Assembly (NCBI RefSeq): GCF_902497995.1
Contig: NZ_CABVII010000001.1
Coordinates: forward strand, 248,001 to 312,000
From: Pseudomonas fluorescens
GTDB lineage: Bacteria; Pseudomonadota; Gammaproteobacteria; Pseudomonadales; Pseudomonadaceae
Reading direction: 5' to 3'
Length of the DNA stretch: 64,000 nucleotides
Each line of letters begins with the position of its first letter. Positions within the stretch are counted from its first letter, which is position 1. Shown piece after piece: positions 19,070-27,150 of this stretch. A program made the translations under genes and the position numbers. The notes under the pieces were generated by a model. That model was not told where the DNA came from and searched no databases. It saw nothing but the letters and a program-made list of their open reading frames with translations.

Positions 19070-19818
19070 GCCTGATCCCCTTTTTGCCGGTCGATCCGCA
19101 GGCGGTACTGGAAGGCATCGCCGCGGTAGTAAAGGTGTTCGAAGTCCAGGGGCTGGCCGCTGGCGTCGTGGGTCAGGCGCTCGATGCGCATGATCGGCGC
19201 GCCGGCTTCGACGTTCAGCGCCTGGGTCAGGTCGCTGTCGGCGAGTACGGCGTCTATGGCCAGATCGGCGTGACCCAGGGCCAGGCCGCAGTCGTTCTCG
19301 AGGATCAGGAAAATGTCGCGGGTGACCAGATCGGCCTTCTCCAGCCGCTCGCCGATGGCCTTGGGCAGGTAGGTGATTTCCAGCGAGATCGGTTCGCGGT
19401 TGATCAGCCGCACCCGCTTGATCTGCGCCACGGTCTCCCCTTCAACGACCTGCAAACGCTCGGCGACGAGTTTGTCCGCCGGTATGAATCTGAAGCTGCG
19501 CAGGCGGTTGATCACCTCATAGCCACGACCGGTCATGGACTCGGCCAGGCCTTGCAAGGTGCTGACATTCTGAAAGGTTTTCGGTTTGGCGACGAAGGTG
19601 CCCTTACCGTGGATCTTGAAGATCAGGCCTTCTTTCTGCAGGTCCCCCAGCGCCTGGCGCACGGTGATGCGGCTGACCTTGAACAGCGCGCCGAGCTCGC
19701 TTTCGGACGGCATCTGGCTGTCTTGCGGGTATTTGCCGTCGAGGATGCGGGCGCGCAGTACATCCCGCAGTTGGGTGTGTAGCGGAACACTGCTCAGGGA
19801 TAGAACGTTATCGGTCAT
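19066..19818 (-). CDS. GntR/HutC family transcriptional regulator
   Basis: 250 residues: winged helix at 15-75 (MPSESELGALFKVSRITVRQ with the family's LGDLQKEGLI wing) and a UTRA ligand-binding domain from about 95 to the end (EPISLEITYLP, PLDFEHLYYRGD). It is the first gene of the operon and its stop overlaps the next start, so it very likely senses the operon's substrate. A repeat upstream of its start may be its operator. Confidence 0.93.
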   Translation of the reverse strand: MTDNVLSLSSVPLHTQLRDVLRARILDGKYPQDSQMPSESELGALFKVSRITVRQALGDLQKEGLIFKIHGKGTFVAKPKTFQNVSTLQGLAESMTGRGYEVINRLRSFRFIPADKLVAERLQVVEGETVAQIKRVRLINREPISLEITYLPKAIGERLEKADLVTRDIFLILENDCGLALGHADLAIDAVLADSDLTQALNVEAGAPIMRIERLTHDASGQPLDFEHLYYRGDAFQYRLRIDRQKGDQA

Positions 19819-19822
19819 GGCA

Positions 19823-19854
19823 GATCACTTGTTATAACGAGTTATGACGTGATC
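19823..19854. promoter_or_regulatory. candidate operator for the GntR regulator
   Basis: GATCAC and GTGATC enclose two half-similar octamers, GTTATAAC and GTTATGAC, spaced 10 bp apart. The site starts five bases upstream of the GntR start codon, so bound repressor would block transcription or initiation. Confidence 0.45.
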
Positions 19855-19920
19855 TTAAAGTTCTAATGGCGGTCCGGGAAATATTGTTTGGGCATAAGGT
19901 TAGATGCTCAGCGCTAATCC

Positions 19921-20022
19921 CTGTGGGAGCGAGACCGGCTTGCCGGCGAAGGCGTAGTGTCAGCCAACCTCATTGCTGACTGTACCAACGCTTTCGCCGG
20001 CAAGCCGGTCTCGCTCCCACAG
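19921..20022. repeat. REPIN
   Basis: TGTGGGAGCGAGACCGGCTT ... AAGCCGGTCTCGCTCCCACA inverted pair, three bases beyond the end of the Gfo/Idh gene. Confidence 0.9.
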
Positions 20023-20024
20023 AT

Positions 20025-20993
20025 TCAACCGCGTTTGAGTATCCGGTCCATCACCCAATCGGTCTTCATCGCCTGCTCGGCCACCGCCGGATGCCGGGCT
20101 TCGCCCCGGATCTGCGCGTTCATGCCCAGCACGTGATGCCACTGGATGTGGTGGTGATTTTCGATGTGCAGGCTGAGGTGTTCATCGGCTTCAAGCTGAA
20201 CCGGATGCTCATCGAATACGGAAAAGCTGATCCGCCCTTGGCTGCCGATCACCTCGACCCGATCCTCGCGCCGATCCGCGACAAAGTTCCAGCAACCCAT
20301 ACCCATCGCCCCGCTGGCAAAGCGCCAACTGGCACTGACCGCATCTTCGGCGGCATACAACCCGGCCTGTCGCGCAGTGAAACCGGCAACTTCGACGATG
20401 TCACCGAGCAGGTACTGAAACAGGTCGAGGCCATGGCTGGCCAGGTCTGCGAAATAGCCGCCGCCGGCAATCGCCGGATCGGTGCGCCAGTTGCCGGCAC
20501 CGCTGCGATCCTCTGCCGACGGCGCCTTGGTCAGGGTCCAAGTCAGGTGCCGGACCTCGCCGATCCGCCCCGCTTCCAGCCATTGCCGCACTTGTTGGAA
20601 GCGCGGCAACGAACGTCGGTAATAGGACACGAACAGGTGCAGCCCGGCATCGGCAAAGACCTGTTGCATCTCCCGGCTTTGCCCGGCATTCAGCGACATC
20701 GGTTTTTCGACACAGCAATGTTTACCGGCGGCGGCCACCCTCAAGGCGTACGCGTAATGACTGTCGGGCGGCGTGGCGATGTACACCGCGTCCACCTCGG
20801 GATCCTTGATCAACGCTTCGACGTCAGTGCAGGTCCTGGCGATGCCGTGGCGCGCGGCATAATCGGCAACCGCCCCCAGTCGTCGCCCCATCACCGCCAC
20901 CAGCGCCGAGCCGGGAGCCTTGTAGAAGGCCGGTCCGCTCTTGCGCTCAGCGACGCTGCCACACCCGATCATGCCCCAGCGCACCACGTTCAT
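20025..20993 (-). CDS. Gfo/Idh/MocA family oxidoreductase
   Basis: 322 residues with an N-terminal Rossmann fold (VRWGMIGCGSVAERKSG), the IATPPDSH loop and the conserved EKP motif (CCVEKPMSLNAG) whose Lys is catalytic, followed by the family's C-terminal beta-sheet domain. Substrates are usually sugars or inositols using NAD(P). The ATG at 20993 has AAGGAG six bases upstream. It is a single gene, with REP elements on both sides, so the neighbourhood gives no clue to substrate. Confidence 0.9.
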   Translation of the reverse strand: MNVVRWGMIGCGSVAERKSGPAFYKAPGSALVAVMGRRLGAVADYAARHGIARTCTDVEALIKDPEVDAVYIATPPDSHYAYALRVAAAGKHCCVEKPMSLNAGQSREMQQVFADAGLHLFVSYYRRSLPRFQQVRQWLEAGRIGEVRHLTWTLTKAPSAEDRSGAGNWRTDPAIAGGGYFADLASHGLDLFQYLLGDIVEVAGFTARQAGLYAAEDAVSASWRFASGAMGMGCWNFVADRREDRVEVIGSQGRISFSVFDEHPVQLEADEHLSLHIENHHHIQWHHVLGMNAQIRGEARHPAVAEQAMKTDWVMDRILKRG

Positions 20994-21011
20994 ATTCACT
21001 CCTTGATAATT

Positions 21012-21062
21012 AGCCGACGCGCAATGCGCGCAAATCCAGACGACCGTCCTTGAGCGGCGGGC
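21012..21062. repeat. 51-bp duplicate of the Dyp peroxidase 3' end
   Basis: The sequence from AGCCGACGCGCAATGCGCGC to the GGCGGGC end is identical to 21224-21274, the last 17 codons of the Dyp peroxidase gene. It lies in the gap before the Gfo/Idh gene and is in the same orientation, with three REP sequences between the copies. Confidence 0.9.
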
Positions 21063-21064
21063 CC

Positions 21065-21220
21065 TGTAGGAGCCAGGCTTGCCGGCGAAGAACGATAACG
21101 CGGTATTACAGATACACCGCAGCGCCTGGTTCGCTGTAGGAGCCAGGCTTGCCAGCGAAAGCGGCCTCGAGCCTTGCGCCGCCAACAAAAAAGCCTTCGC
21201 CAGCAAGCCGGCTCCTACAG
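21065..21220. repeat. cluster of three REP sequences
   Basis: Two direct copies, TGTAGGAGCCAGGCTTGCCGG and TGTAGGAGCCAGGCTTGCCAG, at 21065 and 21136, and one inverted copy ending TCCTACAG at 21220. The cluster fills the space between the two copies of the duplicated 51 bp. Confidence 0.9.
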
Positions 21221-21221
21221 T

Positions 21222-22109
21222 TCAGCCGACGCGCAATGCGCGCAAATCCAGACGACCGTCCTTGAGCGGCGGGCACCAGTAGTAGCCGCCCGTGATCGGC
21301 CGACTCATGCGGTACAACCCGTCGGTAATGCCATCTTCCAGACCGCTCATGCGCCGCAGTTGGGCTTCGAACGCATCAAGGGAGAAACCGAAGGCGAGAA
21401 ACATCAGGCCGGCGCGGTCACCTTCGATCCACGGCATCGAGCGGCGCACCACGAACGCTTCGGGGGCGAAGCTTTCCTGGGCGGTACGTTTGACGTGGGC
21501 GGAGATCGGCGCGTCGTCGAGTTCTTCGTTGTCGCTCAGCCGACGGCCCATGATGTTGTCCTTCTCATGGGACGCCAGCGCGTGAAAGCCCTTCAGGTCA
21601 TGCTGCCACTGCTGGATCGCGGCGAAGCTGCCACCCACCTGGCCTTCAGCGCCCTCTCCCACCAGCGCGGCGGCCACGGCGGCTTCATCGTGGGGGTTTT
21701 CGGTACCGTCTTCGTAGCCGGTCAGGTCATGCCCGGTGAGGTGGCGGAAGGTTTCGTTCATCTGCACCAGGCGCAAGGCGGGCGCCAGGGCTGCTTCGAT
21801 GGCGTTGCTGCGATTGAGCAACTCGCCACGGTCGACGCCGTGCAACCAGCACCACAGCGCGTGTTGGGTCGACGGGTTGTCGACGCCGACCCCGGTCAAC
21901 GCCGGAAAGGCACGCAGACCCTCGATTTGGCCATGAAGCGCCTTGACCAGGGACTCGCCGAAACCGACCACTGCGGATTTACCGTCCACCAGCTGCATCA
22001 AGTTGCCGAGCGCGGCCGGGAGTGCAGCGGCGGATTCCAGTGCGAAGAACATATGACGGGCTTGAGGTGGGACTGGGGTGGCGAGAATGCCCGGCTGGTA
22101 GTGACTCAT
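21222..22109 (-). CDS. Dyp-type haem peroxidase
   Basis: 295 residues, the usual size for a B-type Dyp. The distal GxxDG motif is in LTGYEDGTENP, the haem-ligand His is probably in ISAHVKRT, and the conserved distal Arg is in VVRRSMPW. The enzyme uses peroxide to oxidise dyes, lignin-like phenolics or other substrates; no signal peptide or encapsulin gene is nearby, so it is cytoplasmic. The ATG at 22109 has AAGGAG six bases upstream. Its 3' end is duplicated 210 bases further on. Confidence 0.93.
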   Translation of the reverse strand: MSHYQPGILATPVPPQARHMFFALESAAALPAALGNLMQLVDGKSAVVGFGESLVKALHGQIEGLRAFPALTGVGVDNPSTQHALWCWLHGVDRGELLNRSNAIEAALAPALRLVQMNETFRHLTGHDLTGYEDGTENPHDEAAVAAALVGEGAEGQVGGSFAAIQQWQHDLKGFHALASHEKDNIMGRRLSDNEELDDAPISAHVKRTAQESFAPEAFVVRRSMPWIEGDRAGLMFLAFGFSLDAFEAQLRRMSGLEDGITDGLYRMSRPITGGYYWCPPLKDGRLDLRALRVG

Positions 22110-22464
22110 ATGAACTCCTTTGGAAAGAACGCGAAGTTTACTCGCAGCGTTGACGCTTGTGTGTTGCCGGGGCAAAAGATCGCTGCTCGCTTATCACGGC
22201 GCACCGGGCACCGGGCTGGGACTTTGAACAATCAGGACGGCCAGCATGCCGTGGGTCATGACAAACCGTGCAGTAATCTGCTAAAACGATTCAGCTATGT
22301 TGATCAAGCACGCAGCCTGCAAAGAATTCAAACCACTGCGTGACGGCTTTACGGCCTGTCGCCACTACTTTCGACAGCCACATCGTGATCAGGCCTTGAC
22401 CTGATCACCAAGCGTAGCGATAACAGACCTAATCCGCACCACCCAATCCAGACGGGGTAGCGAC
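22110..22464. other. 355-bp divergent intergenic region
   Basis: It separates the Dyp gene from the GAPDH gene and must hold both promoters. A Cra-like site is at 22280-22295. GATCAGGCCTTGACCTGATC at 22387-22406 is an inverted repeat of unknown meaning. No ORF is convincing. Confidence 0.6.
22280..22295 (-). promoter_or_regulatory. candidate FruR/Cra operator
   Basis: The minus strand reads GCTGAATCGTTTTAGC, which fits the enterobacterial Cra consensus RSTGAAWCSNTHHW at every position. It lies 170 bases upstream of the NADP-GAPDH start; Cra is known to govern glycolytic genes including GAPDH in pseudomonads. Confidence 0.55.
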
Positions 22465-24090
22465 ATGACCACTGCACATCTACTTGGCAATCTGTTTCCC
22501 TCTGCCGGCGACATCCCGGAAAAATACCGCCTCGACGGCCAGATCGAACAGCGTGAATACCTGGTCGACGGCGAGCTGAAAACCTGGGCCGGGCCTCTCG
22601 CCCAGGTCCGCAGCCCGGTCTACCTGAGCGGTGAAAACGGCGACGAACAAGTCATCCTCGGCAGCACGCCATTGCTCGACGCCGACACTGCATTGATCGC
22701 TCTGGACGCCGCCGTCCGCGCCTATGACCGGGGTCAGGGGTTGTGGCCGACCATGCGCGTGGCCGAGCGGATCCAGCACGTCGAAACCTTCCTCGGCCGC
22801 ATGCGCGAACAGCGTGAAGCGGTGGTCAAGTTGTTGATGTGGGAGATCGGCAAGAACCTCAAGGACTCGGAAAAAGAGTTCGACCGCACCTGTGATTACA
22901 TCGTCGACACCATCAACGCCCTGAAGGAACTCGACCGCCGCTCCAGTCGCTTCGAGCTGGAACAGGACACCCTCGGCCAGATCCGGCGCGTGCCCATGGG
23001 CGTGGCGTTGTGCATGGGGCCTTACAACTACCCGTTGAACGAAACCTTCACCACGCTGATTCCGGCCCTGATCATGGGCAACACCGTGGTGTTCAAACCG
23101 GCCAAGCTGGGTGTGCTGCTGATCCGTCCACTGCTGGAAGCCTTCCGCGACAGCTTTCCGGCCGGGGTGATCAACGTGATCTACGGCAGCGGCCGCGAGA
23201 CCGTCAGCGCGCTGATGGCCAGCGGCAAGATCGACATTTTTGCGTTTATCGGCACCAACAAGGCCGCCAGCGACCTGAAAAAACTGCACCCAAGACCGCA
23301 CCGTTTGCGCGCGGCACTGGGTCTGGATGCGAAGAACCCCGGCATCGTCCTGCCCGAGGTGGATCTGGACAACGCCGTGAACGAGGCCGTCACCGGAGCC
23401 CTGTCCTTCAATGGCCAGCGTTGCACCGCGCTGAAAATCCTCTTCGTCCATGAAGACGTGGTCGAGGCGTTCATCGATAAATTCAATGCCAAACTCGCCA
23501 CGCTCAAACCCGGCATGCCGTGGGAAAGCGGCGTGGCGCTTACCCCGTTGCCGGAGGCAAGCAAGGTCGATTACCTGCACTCGCTGGTGGCCGATGCGGT
23601 GAGCAAAGGCGCCGCCGTGGTCAACCCCAACGGCGGTGAAGCCCGCGCCTCGTTCTTCTACCCCGCCGTGTTGTACCCGGTGACACCGCAGATGCGCGTC
23701 TACGAGGAAGAACAGTTCGGCCCGGTGGTGCCGATCGTGCCTTATCGACATCTGGACACGGTGATCGACTACGTCCTGGAATCGGACTTCGGCCAGCAGT
23801 TGAGCATCTTCGGCACCAACCCGGTGGCGGTGGGTCGGCTGGTGGACACCTTCGCCAACCAGGTCGGGCGGATCAACCTCAACGCCCAGTGCCAGCGCGG
23901 GCCGGACACCTACCCGTTCAACGGCCGCAAGAACTCCGCCGAGGGCACGCTGTCGGTACATGATGCGCTGCGGGTGTTTTCGATTCGCACGCTGGTGGCA
24001 ACCAAGTTCCAGGAAACCAACAAGGAACTCATCAGCGACATCATCAGCGGACGCAGTTCGAGTTTCCTGACCACCGATTACATCTTCTAA
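22465..24090 (+). CDS. NADP-dependent glyceraldehyde-3-phosphate dehydrogenase (ALDH family)
   Basis: 541 residues of the aldehyde dehydrogenase superfamily. Seen are the nucleotide-fold region PMGVALCMGPYNYPLNE, the GNTVVFKPAK motif, FIGTNKAA, the catalytic Cys in FNGQRCTALK, and EEQFGPVVP near the end. The non-phosphorylating GapN family oxidises glyceraldehyde-3-phosphate directly to 3-phosphoglycerate with NADP. The loop that carries the general-base Glu in most members (ELGGK) reads ALGLDAK here. A short ribosome site and a Cra-like operator lie upstream. The next gene begins 11 bases after the stop, so they probably form an operon. Confidence 0.87.
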   Translation: MTTAHLLGNLFPSAGDIPEKYRLDGQIEQREYLVDGELKTWAGPLAQVRSPVYLSGENGDEQVILGSTPLLDADTALIALDAAVRAYDRGQGLWPTMRVAERIQHVETFLGRMREQREAVVKLLMWEIGKNLKDSEKEFDRTCDYIVDTINALKELDRRSSRFELEQDTLGQIRRVPMGVALCMGPYNYPLNETFTTLIPALIMGNTVVFKPAKLGVLLIRPLLEAFRDSFPAGVINVIYGSGRETVSALMASGKIDIFAFIGTNKAASDLKKLHPRPHRLRAALGLDAKNPGIVLPEVDLDNAVNEAVTGALSFNGQRCTALKILFVHEDVVEAFIDKFNAKLATLKPGMPWESGVALTPLPEASKVDYLHSLVADAVSKGAAVVNPNGGEARASFFYPAVLYPVTPQMRVYEEEQFGPVVPIVPYRHLDTVIDYVLESDFGQQLSIFGTNPVAVGRLVDTFANQVGRINLNAQCQRGPDTYPFNGRKNSAEGTLSVHDALRVFSIRTLVATKFQETNKELISDIISGRSSSFLTTDYIF

Positions 24091-24101
24091 GGAGATCAAG
24101 C

Positions 24102-25178
24102 CTGAGCACATTCAGGGCCCACCGACTGCCACCGCTGCTGCGCCGGATGCTGCGTCCGTTACTGGATCCGTATCGGCGCTATCGCCACGCCAGACTGATC
24201 CACGCGGTGCGCGTGTCGCTTGGGTTGCTGGCGACGATCCTGCTGACCACCGGGATCAACCTGCCCCACGGTGAGTGGGCGTCGGTGACGATGCTGGTGG
24301 TGATCGGCGGCTTGCAGCATCACGGCAATATCGGCAAAAAAGCCGCCGAGCGCGCCATCGGCACCCTGATCGGGGCCGGTGTCGGTCTGGCACTGGTGGC
24401 GCAAGAGGCCTGGCTGGGAATGCCATGGCTGACCTATTTCGCGATGGCCGTGGTGTGCGGTTTCTTCTCGTACCACGCCATCGGCAAGGGCGGTTATACC
24501 GCGCTGCTGTCGGCGATCACCGTGTTCATTGTCGCCGGGCATGGCGACAATCCGATCACCGACGGGTTGTGGCGCGGGGTCGACATCCTGATCGGCATCG
24601 CCCTGGCCCTGGCGTTTTCCTTCGCCCTGCCGCTGTACGCCGTTTATTCCTGGCGCTACAATCTGGCCGATGCCTTGCGCGACTGCGCGGCGATTCACGG
24701 CCGCATCATCAATGGCCAGTCGGTCAGCGATGACGAATACCATAAAATCATGGGCCGCCTGAACACGGTGATGGTGCAACTGCGCTCGCTGATGCCGTCG
24801 GTGTCCAAGGAAGTGCGGATTTCCATGACCGAACTCGAGGCCATCCAGCGTCATTTGCGCCTGTGTATCAGCACCCTGGAAATCCTCGGCAACACCCGAC
24901 CGGAGGCCAACGACGCCGATGCCATGGCCAATCTGCGCTCCACGCTCAAAGCCGAACATCGGCTGATCCGGGTGCAACTGATCGGCATGGCCCGGGCGTT
25001 GAAATCCGGTGCCACCCAGCGCCTCAGTCGGCCCGCCGAACTGCCGACCGATGCCAGCCTGGATGTCCCTGTCTATAACGCCCTGGACGGTTACCGGCTG
25101 CTGAACCGCCAGCTGGCCGCCAACATCGGCCAGATGCGCCAGCGCCTGGCCAAGACCGCGCCGCGCTGGAACATCTGA
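24102..25178 (+). CDS. FUSC family inner-membrane protein, likely CTG start
   Basis: About 358 residues with a hydrophobic N-terminal half of six membrane segments (LGLLATILLTTGINL, SVTMLVVIGGLQH, LIGAGVGLALVA, FAMAVVCGFFSYHAIG, LLSAITVFIVAGH, LIGIALALAFSFALPLYAV) and a soluble helical C-terminal half, as in the FUSC/aromatic-acid exporter group. The first ATG is at 24147, but no ribosome site precedes it. AAGGAG at 24089-24094 sits seven bases before CTG 24102, which gives MSTFRAHRLPPLL before that ATG, so I use CTG. The gene is 11 bases from NADP-GAPDH and co-transcribed with it. Confidence 0.82.
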   Translation: MSTFRAHRLPPLLRRMLRPLLDPYRRYRHARLIHAVRVSLGLLATILLTTGINLPHGEWASVTMLVVIGGLQHHGNIGKKAAERAIGTLIGAGVGLALVAQEAWLGMPWLTYFAMAVVCGFFSYHAIGKGGYTALLSAITVFIVAGHGDNPITDGLWRGVDILIGIALALAFSFALPLYAVYSWRYNLADALRDCAAIHGRIINGQSVSDDEYHKIMGRLNTVMVQLRSLMPSVSKEVRISMTELEAIQRHLRLCISTLEILGNTRPEANDADAMANLRSTLKAEHRLIRVQLIGMARALKSGATQRLSRPAELPTDASLDVPVYNALDGYRLLNRQLAANIGQMRQRLAKTAPRWNI

Positions 25179-25185
25179 CGCTGGT

Positions 25186-26082
25186 TCATGGCGTGACCGT
25201 GCGCCGGAATTTCAGGGTCCAACCCTGCTGCATGCCCGCAGCCGCCAGTAGAATCGCGGCGACACCCAGCCATTGCAGGGGCTCCAGGCGATGGCCGAAG
25301 GCAAACCAGTCGACGAAGATCGCCGCAATCGGGTAGATGAACGACAACGCACCGGTCAGTGCCGTCGGCAGTTTTTGAATCGCGCCGTACAGCAGCACAT
25401 ACATCACGCCGGTGTGGACGATGCCCAGGGTCACCAGGCTGGCCCAGGCGCTGGGTGCTTGCGGCAGCGCCGAGAAGTGCGCGAACGGCGCGAGCAGCAG
25501 CACGCCAGTGCTGACCTGGATCAGCGCGATCAGGTGCGGCGGCGTACCGGTCAGGCGCTTGATGATCAGTGCCGCAATCGCATAAAGAAACGCCGCCCCC
25601 AGCGCCAGGGCGATGCCCATCAGGTAATCGTTGCCGCTGCCACCCTGGTCGCCATGGGCACTGACAATCGCCAGCATCCCCAAAAACGAGATGCCCAACC
25701 AGAACAGTTTCTGCAGGGTGATTTTCTCGTTGAGAAACAACGCAGCCAGCCCCACCAGCATGAACGGCTGAACGTTGTACACCGCGGTACCGATGGCAAT
25801 CGAGGCGCGGGAGTAAGACGCGAACAGCAATACCCAGTTACCGACAATCGCCACGCCGCTGAGCACCGCCAGCAGGAAGGTAGTGCGGGTCAGGATACCG
25901 GGGCGCAGGAAGCCGAATGCCGCGCAAATCAGCACCAAGGTGCCGGCACCGAACACGCAGCGCCAGAACACCACGTCCAGTACCGGTTGGCCGGACACCA
26001 GCACGAACCAGCCGATGGTCCCGGAAATCAGCATGGCGGCGGTCATTTCGAATGAGCCGCGACGTATTGTCTTGTCCATCAT
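25186..26082 (-). CDS. EamA/DMT family transporter
   Basis: 298 residues with ten hydrophobic segments and two EamA repeats, for example AMLISGTIGWFVLVSG in the first half and LGAAFLYAIAALIIKRL opening the second. DMT proteins export amino acids or other metabolites. The ATG at 26082 (MMDKTIRR) has AGGAG upstream; the longer open frame to 26178 lacks one. It is transcribed divergently from an Lrp/AsnC regulator 132 bases away, which probably controls it and suggests an amino-acid substrate. Confidence 0.9.
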   Translation of the reverse strand: MMDKTIRRGSFEMTAAMLISGTIGWFVLVSGQPVLDVVFWRCVFGAGTLVLICAAFGFLRPGILTRTTFLLAVLSGVAIVGNWVLLFASYSRASIAIGTAVYNVQPFMLVGLAALFLNEKITLQKLFWLGISFLGMLAIVSAHGDQGGSGNDYLMGIALALGAAFLYAIAALIIKRLTGTPPHLIALIQVSTGVLLLAPFAHFSALPQAPSAWASLVTLGIVHTGVMYVLLYGAIQKLPTALTGALSFIYPIAAIFVDWFAFGHRLEPLQWLGVAAILLAAAGMQQGWTLKFRRTVTP

Positions 26083-26186
26083 CAGACTCCTGTGTTTGAG
26101 CCCAAAGTATGCCCATCCGCCTGGGGACTTCTCCAGCGCAAAAATCAGGCTAAACTCCAGTTCTGCCTTTTTTATCAAGGCGGTTC

Positions 26187-26204
26187 CGATTAATTGCCTA
26201 ATCG
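26187..26204. promoter_or_regulatory. candidate Lrp-type operator
   Basis: CGATTA-ATTGCC-TAATCG is a perfect 6-bp inverted repeat with a 6-bp spacer, 10 bp before the lrp-like start. It lies in the shared region between the EamA and Lrp genes and could control both. Confidence 0.4.
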
Positions 26205-26214
26205 AGGTTGCGCC

Positions 26215-26655
26215 ATGACCGACGACATCGACCAGGTGCTGATCACGGCCTTGATGGAAGACTCACGGCGCTCACTCAAGGCCCTGGCGCACATCAGCGG
26301 GCTGTCCTCGCCCAGCGTTGCCGAACGCCTGCGCCGCCTCGAGGAACGTGGCGTGCTCAAGGGCTACACCGTCGAGATCGATCCCAGATGTTTCGGCTAT
26401 CAACTGCAGGCCATCGTCCGCATCCGTCCGCTGCCGGGTCAGTTGCAGGAGGTGGAGCGGCAGATCCAGGCCATCCCCGAATTCACCGAGTGCGACAAAG
26501 TCACGGGCGACGACTGCTTCATCGCCCGCCTGCATGTGCGCTCGATGGAACAACTGGACACCCTGCTCGACCGCCTCAATAGCCACGCCGAAACCAACAC
26601 CGCTATTGTCAAGAAAACGCCGGTTAAGCGCCGGTTGCCGCCGATGGCGTTCTGA
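26215..26655 (+). CDS. Lrp/AsnC family transcriptional regulator
   Basis: 146 residues with a helix-turn-helix (LKALAHISGLSSPSVAERLRRLEERG) and a C-terminal RAM domain (AIVRIRPLPGQLQEVERQIQ, ECDKVTGDDCFIARL). The ATG at 26215 follows GAGG. Such proteins respond to amino acids and commonly control a divergent exporter. The RAM motif and wing are normal length, so no sign of decay. Confidence 0.92.
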   Translation: MTDDIDQVLITALMEDSRRSLKALAHISGLSSPSVAERLRRLEERGVLKGYTVEIDPRCFGYQLQAIVRIRPLPGQLQEVERQIQAIPEFTECDKVTGDDCFIARLHVRSMEQLDTLLDRLNSHAETNTAIVKKTPVKRRLPPMAF

Positions 26656-27107
26656 GGGGCGGCGGGGTTGTTTGATCGTGTACATATCCGTTTCTGCGGT
26701 AACGGCTGCTGACGGTTCCGCTCTTACAGCGGGTCACTTGGAAAAGCGCCAAGTAACCAAGCGCTCTTGCCCCTGTCGTTCGGTGCCTCGCTAATGCTCG
26801 GCATGCCCTCGCTCCGGTCCTGCTCCGTGGGCCCGCCGCGATCGGCCATCCATGGCCGTGCGCGGCTAACCCGGCATCCATGCCGGGTTGCCCACTGCGC
26901 AGAACCTCCACTCGGCCTCTCGAGGGGGCGTACACCGCAAAAGCAACAGCAACAGCAACAGCAAAGCGAGGCGGCCTACCGGCCGGCCTATCCTTCGAAG
27001 CGTACGCCCCCCCTATAGGAGCAAGCTTGCTCCGGGCGGCGTTCCGACGATGGTCATTAACGATAACGCTGTGAGCCTGGTTCCCCGCGACACTTTATAA
27101 AGACAAT
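26656..27107. repeat. 450-bp non-coding repeat block
   Basis: No gene. The segment contains the dyad ACCCGGCATCCATGCCGGGT (26872), a GCAACA hexanucleotide run (26942-26965), TACCGGCCGGCCTATCC and, at 27016-27052, the motif shared with 6236. Small ORFs here encode Gln-rich or Arg/Ser-rich text that mirrors the repeats and is not protein-like. It resembles the long extragenic repeats common in P. fluorescens genomes. Confidence 0.6.
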
Positions 27108-27135
27108 AAAAAAACCCGCCGGAGCGGGTTTTTTT
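27108..27135. terminator. bidirectional intrinsic terminator of the BI-1 gene
   Basis: AACCCGC-CGGA-GCGGGTT flanked by seven A before and seven T after, 16 bases beyond the BI-1 stop. The symmetric A and T tracts let it work on both strands. Confidence 0.9.
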
Positions 27136-27150
27136 ATTCAAGGCCGGCGA

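Noticed and set aside
21174..22343. A 389-codon plus-strand frame covering the Dyp gene
   Set aside because: Begins in REP sequence and is opposite a clear Dyp peroxidase.
22480..24111. A 543-codon minus-strand frame opposite NADP-GAPDH
   Set aside because: Shadow of the GAPDH gene: composition rich in His/Gln/Arg with no domain.
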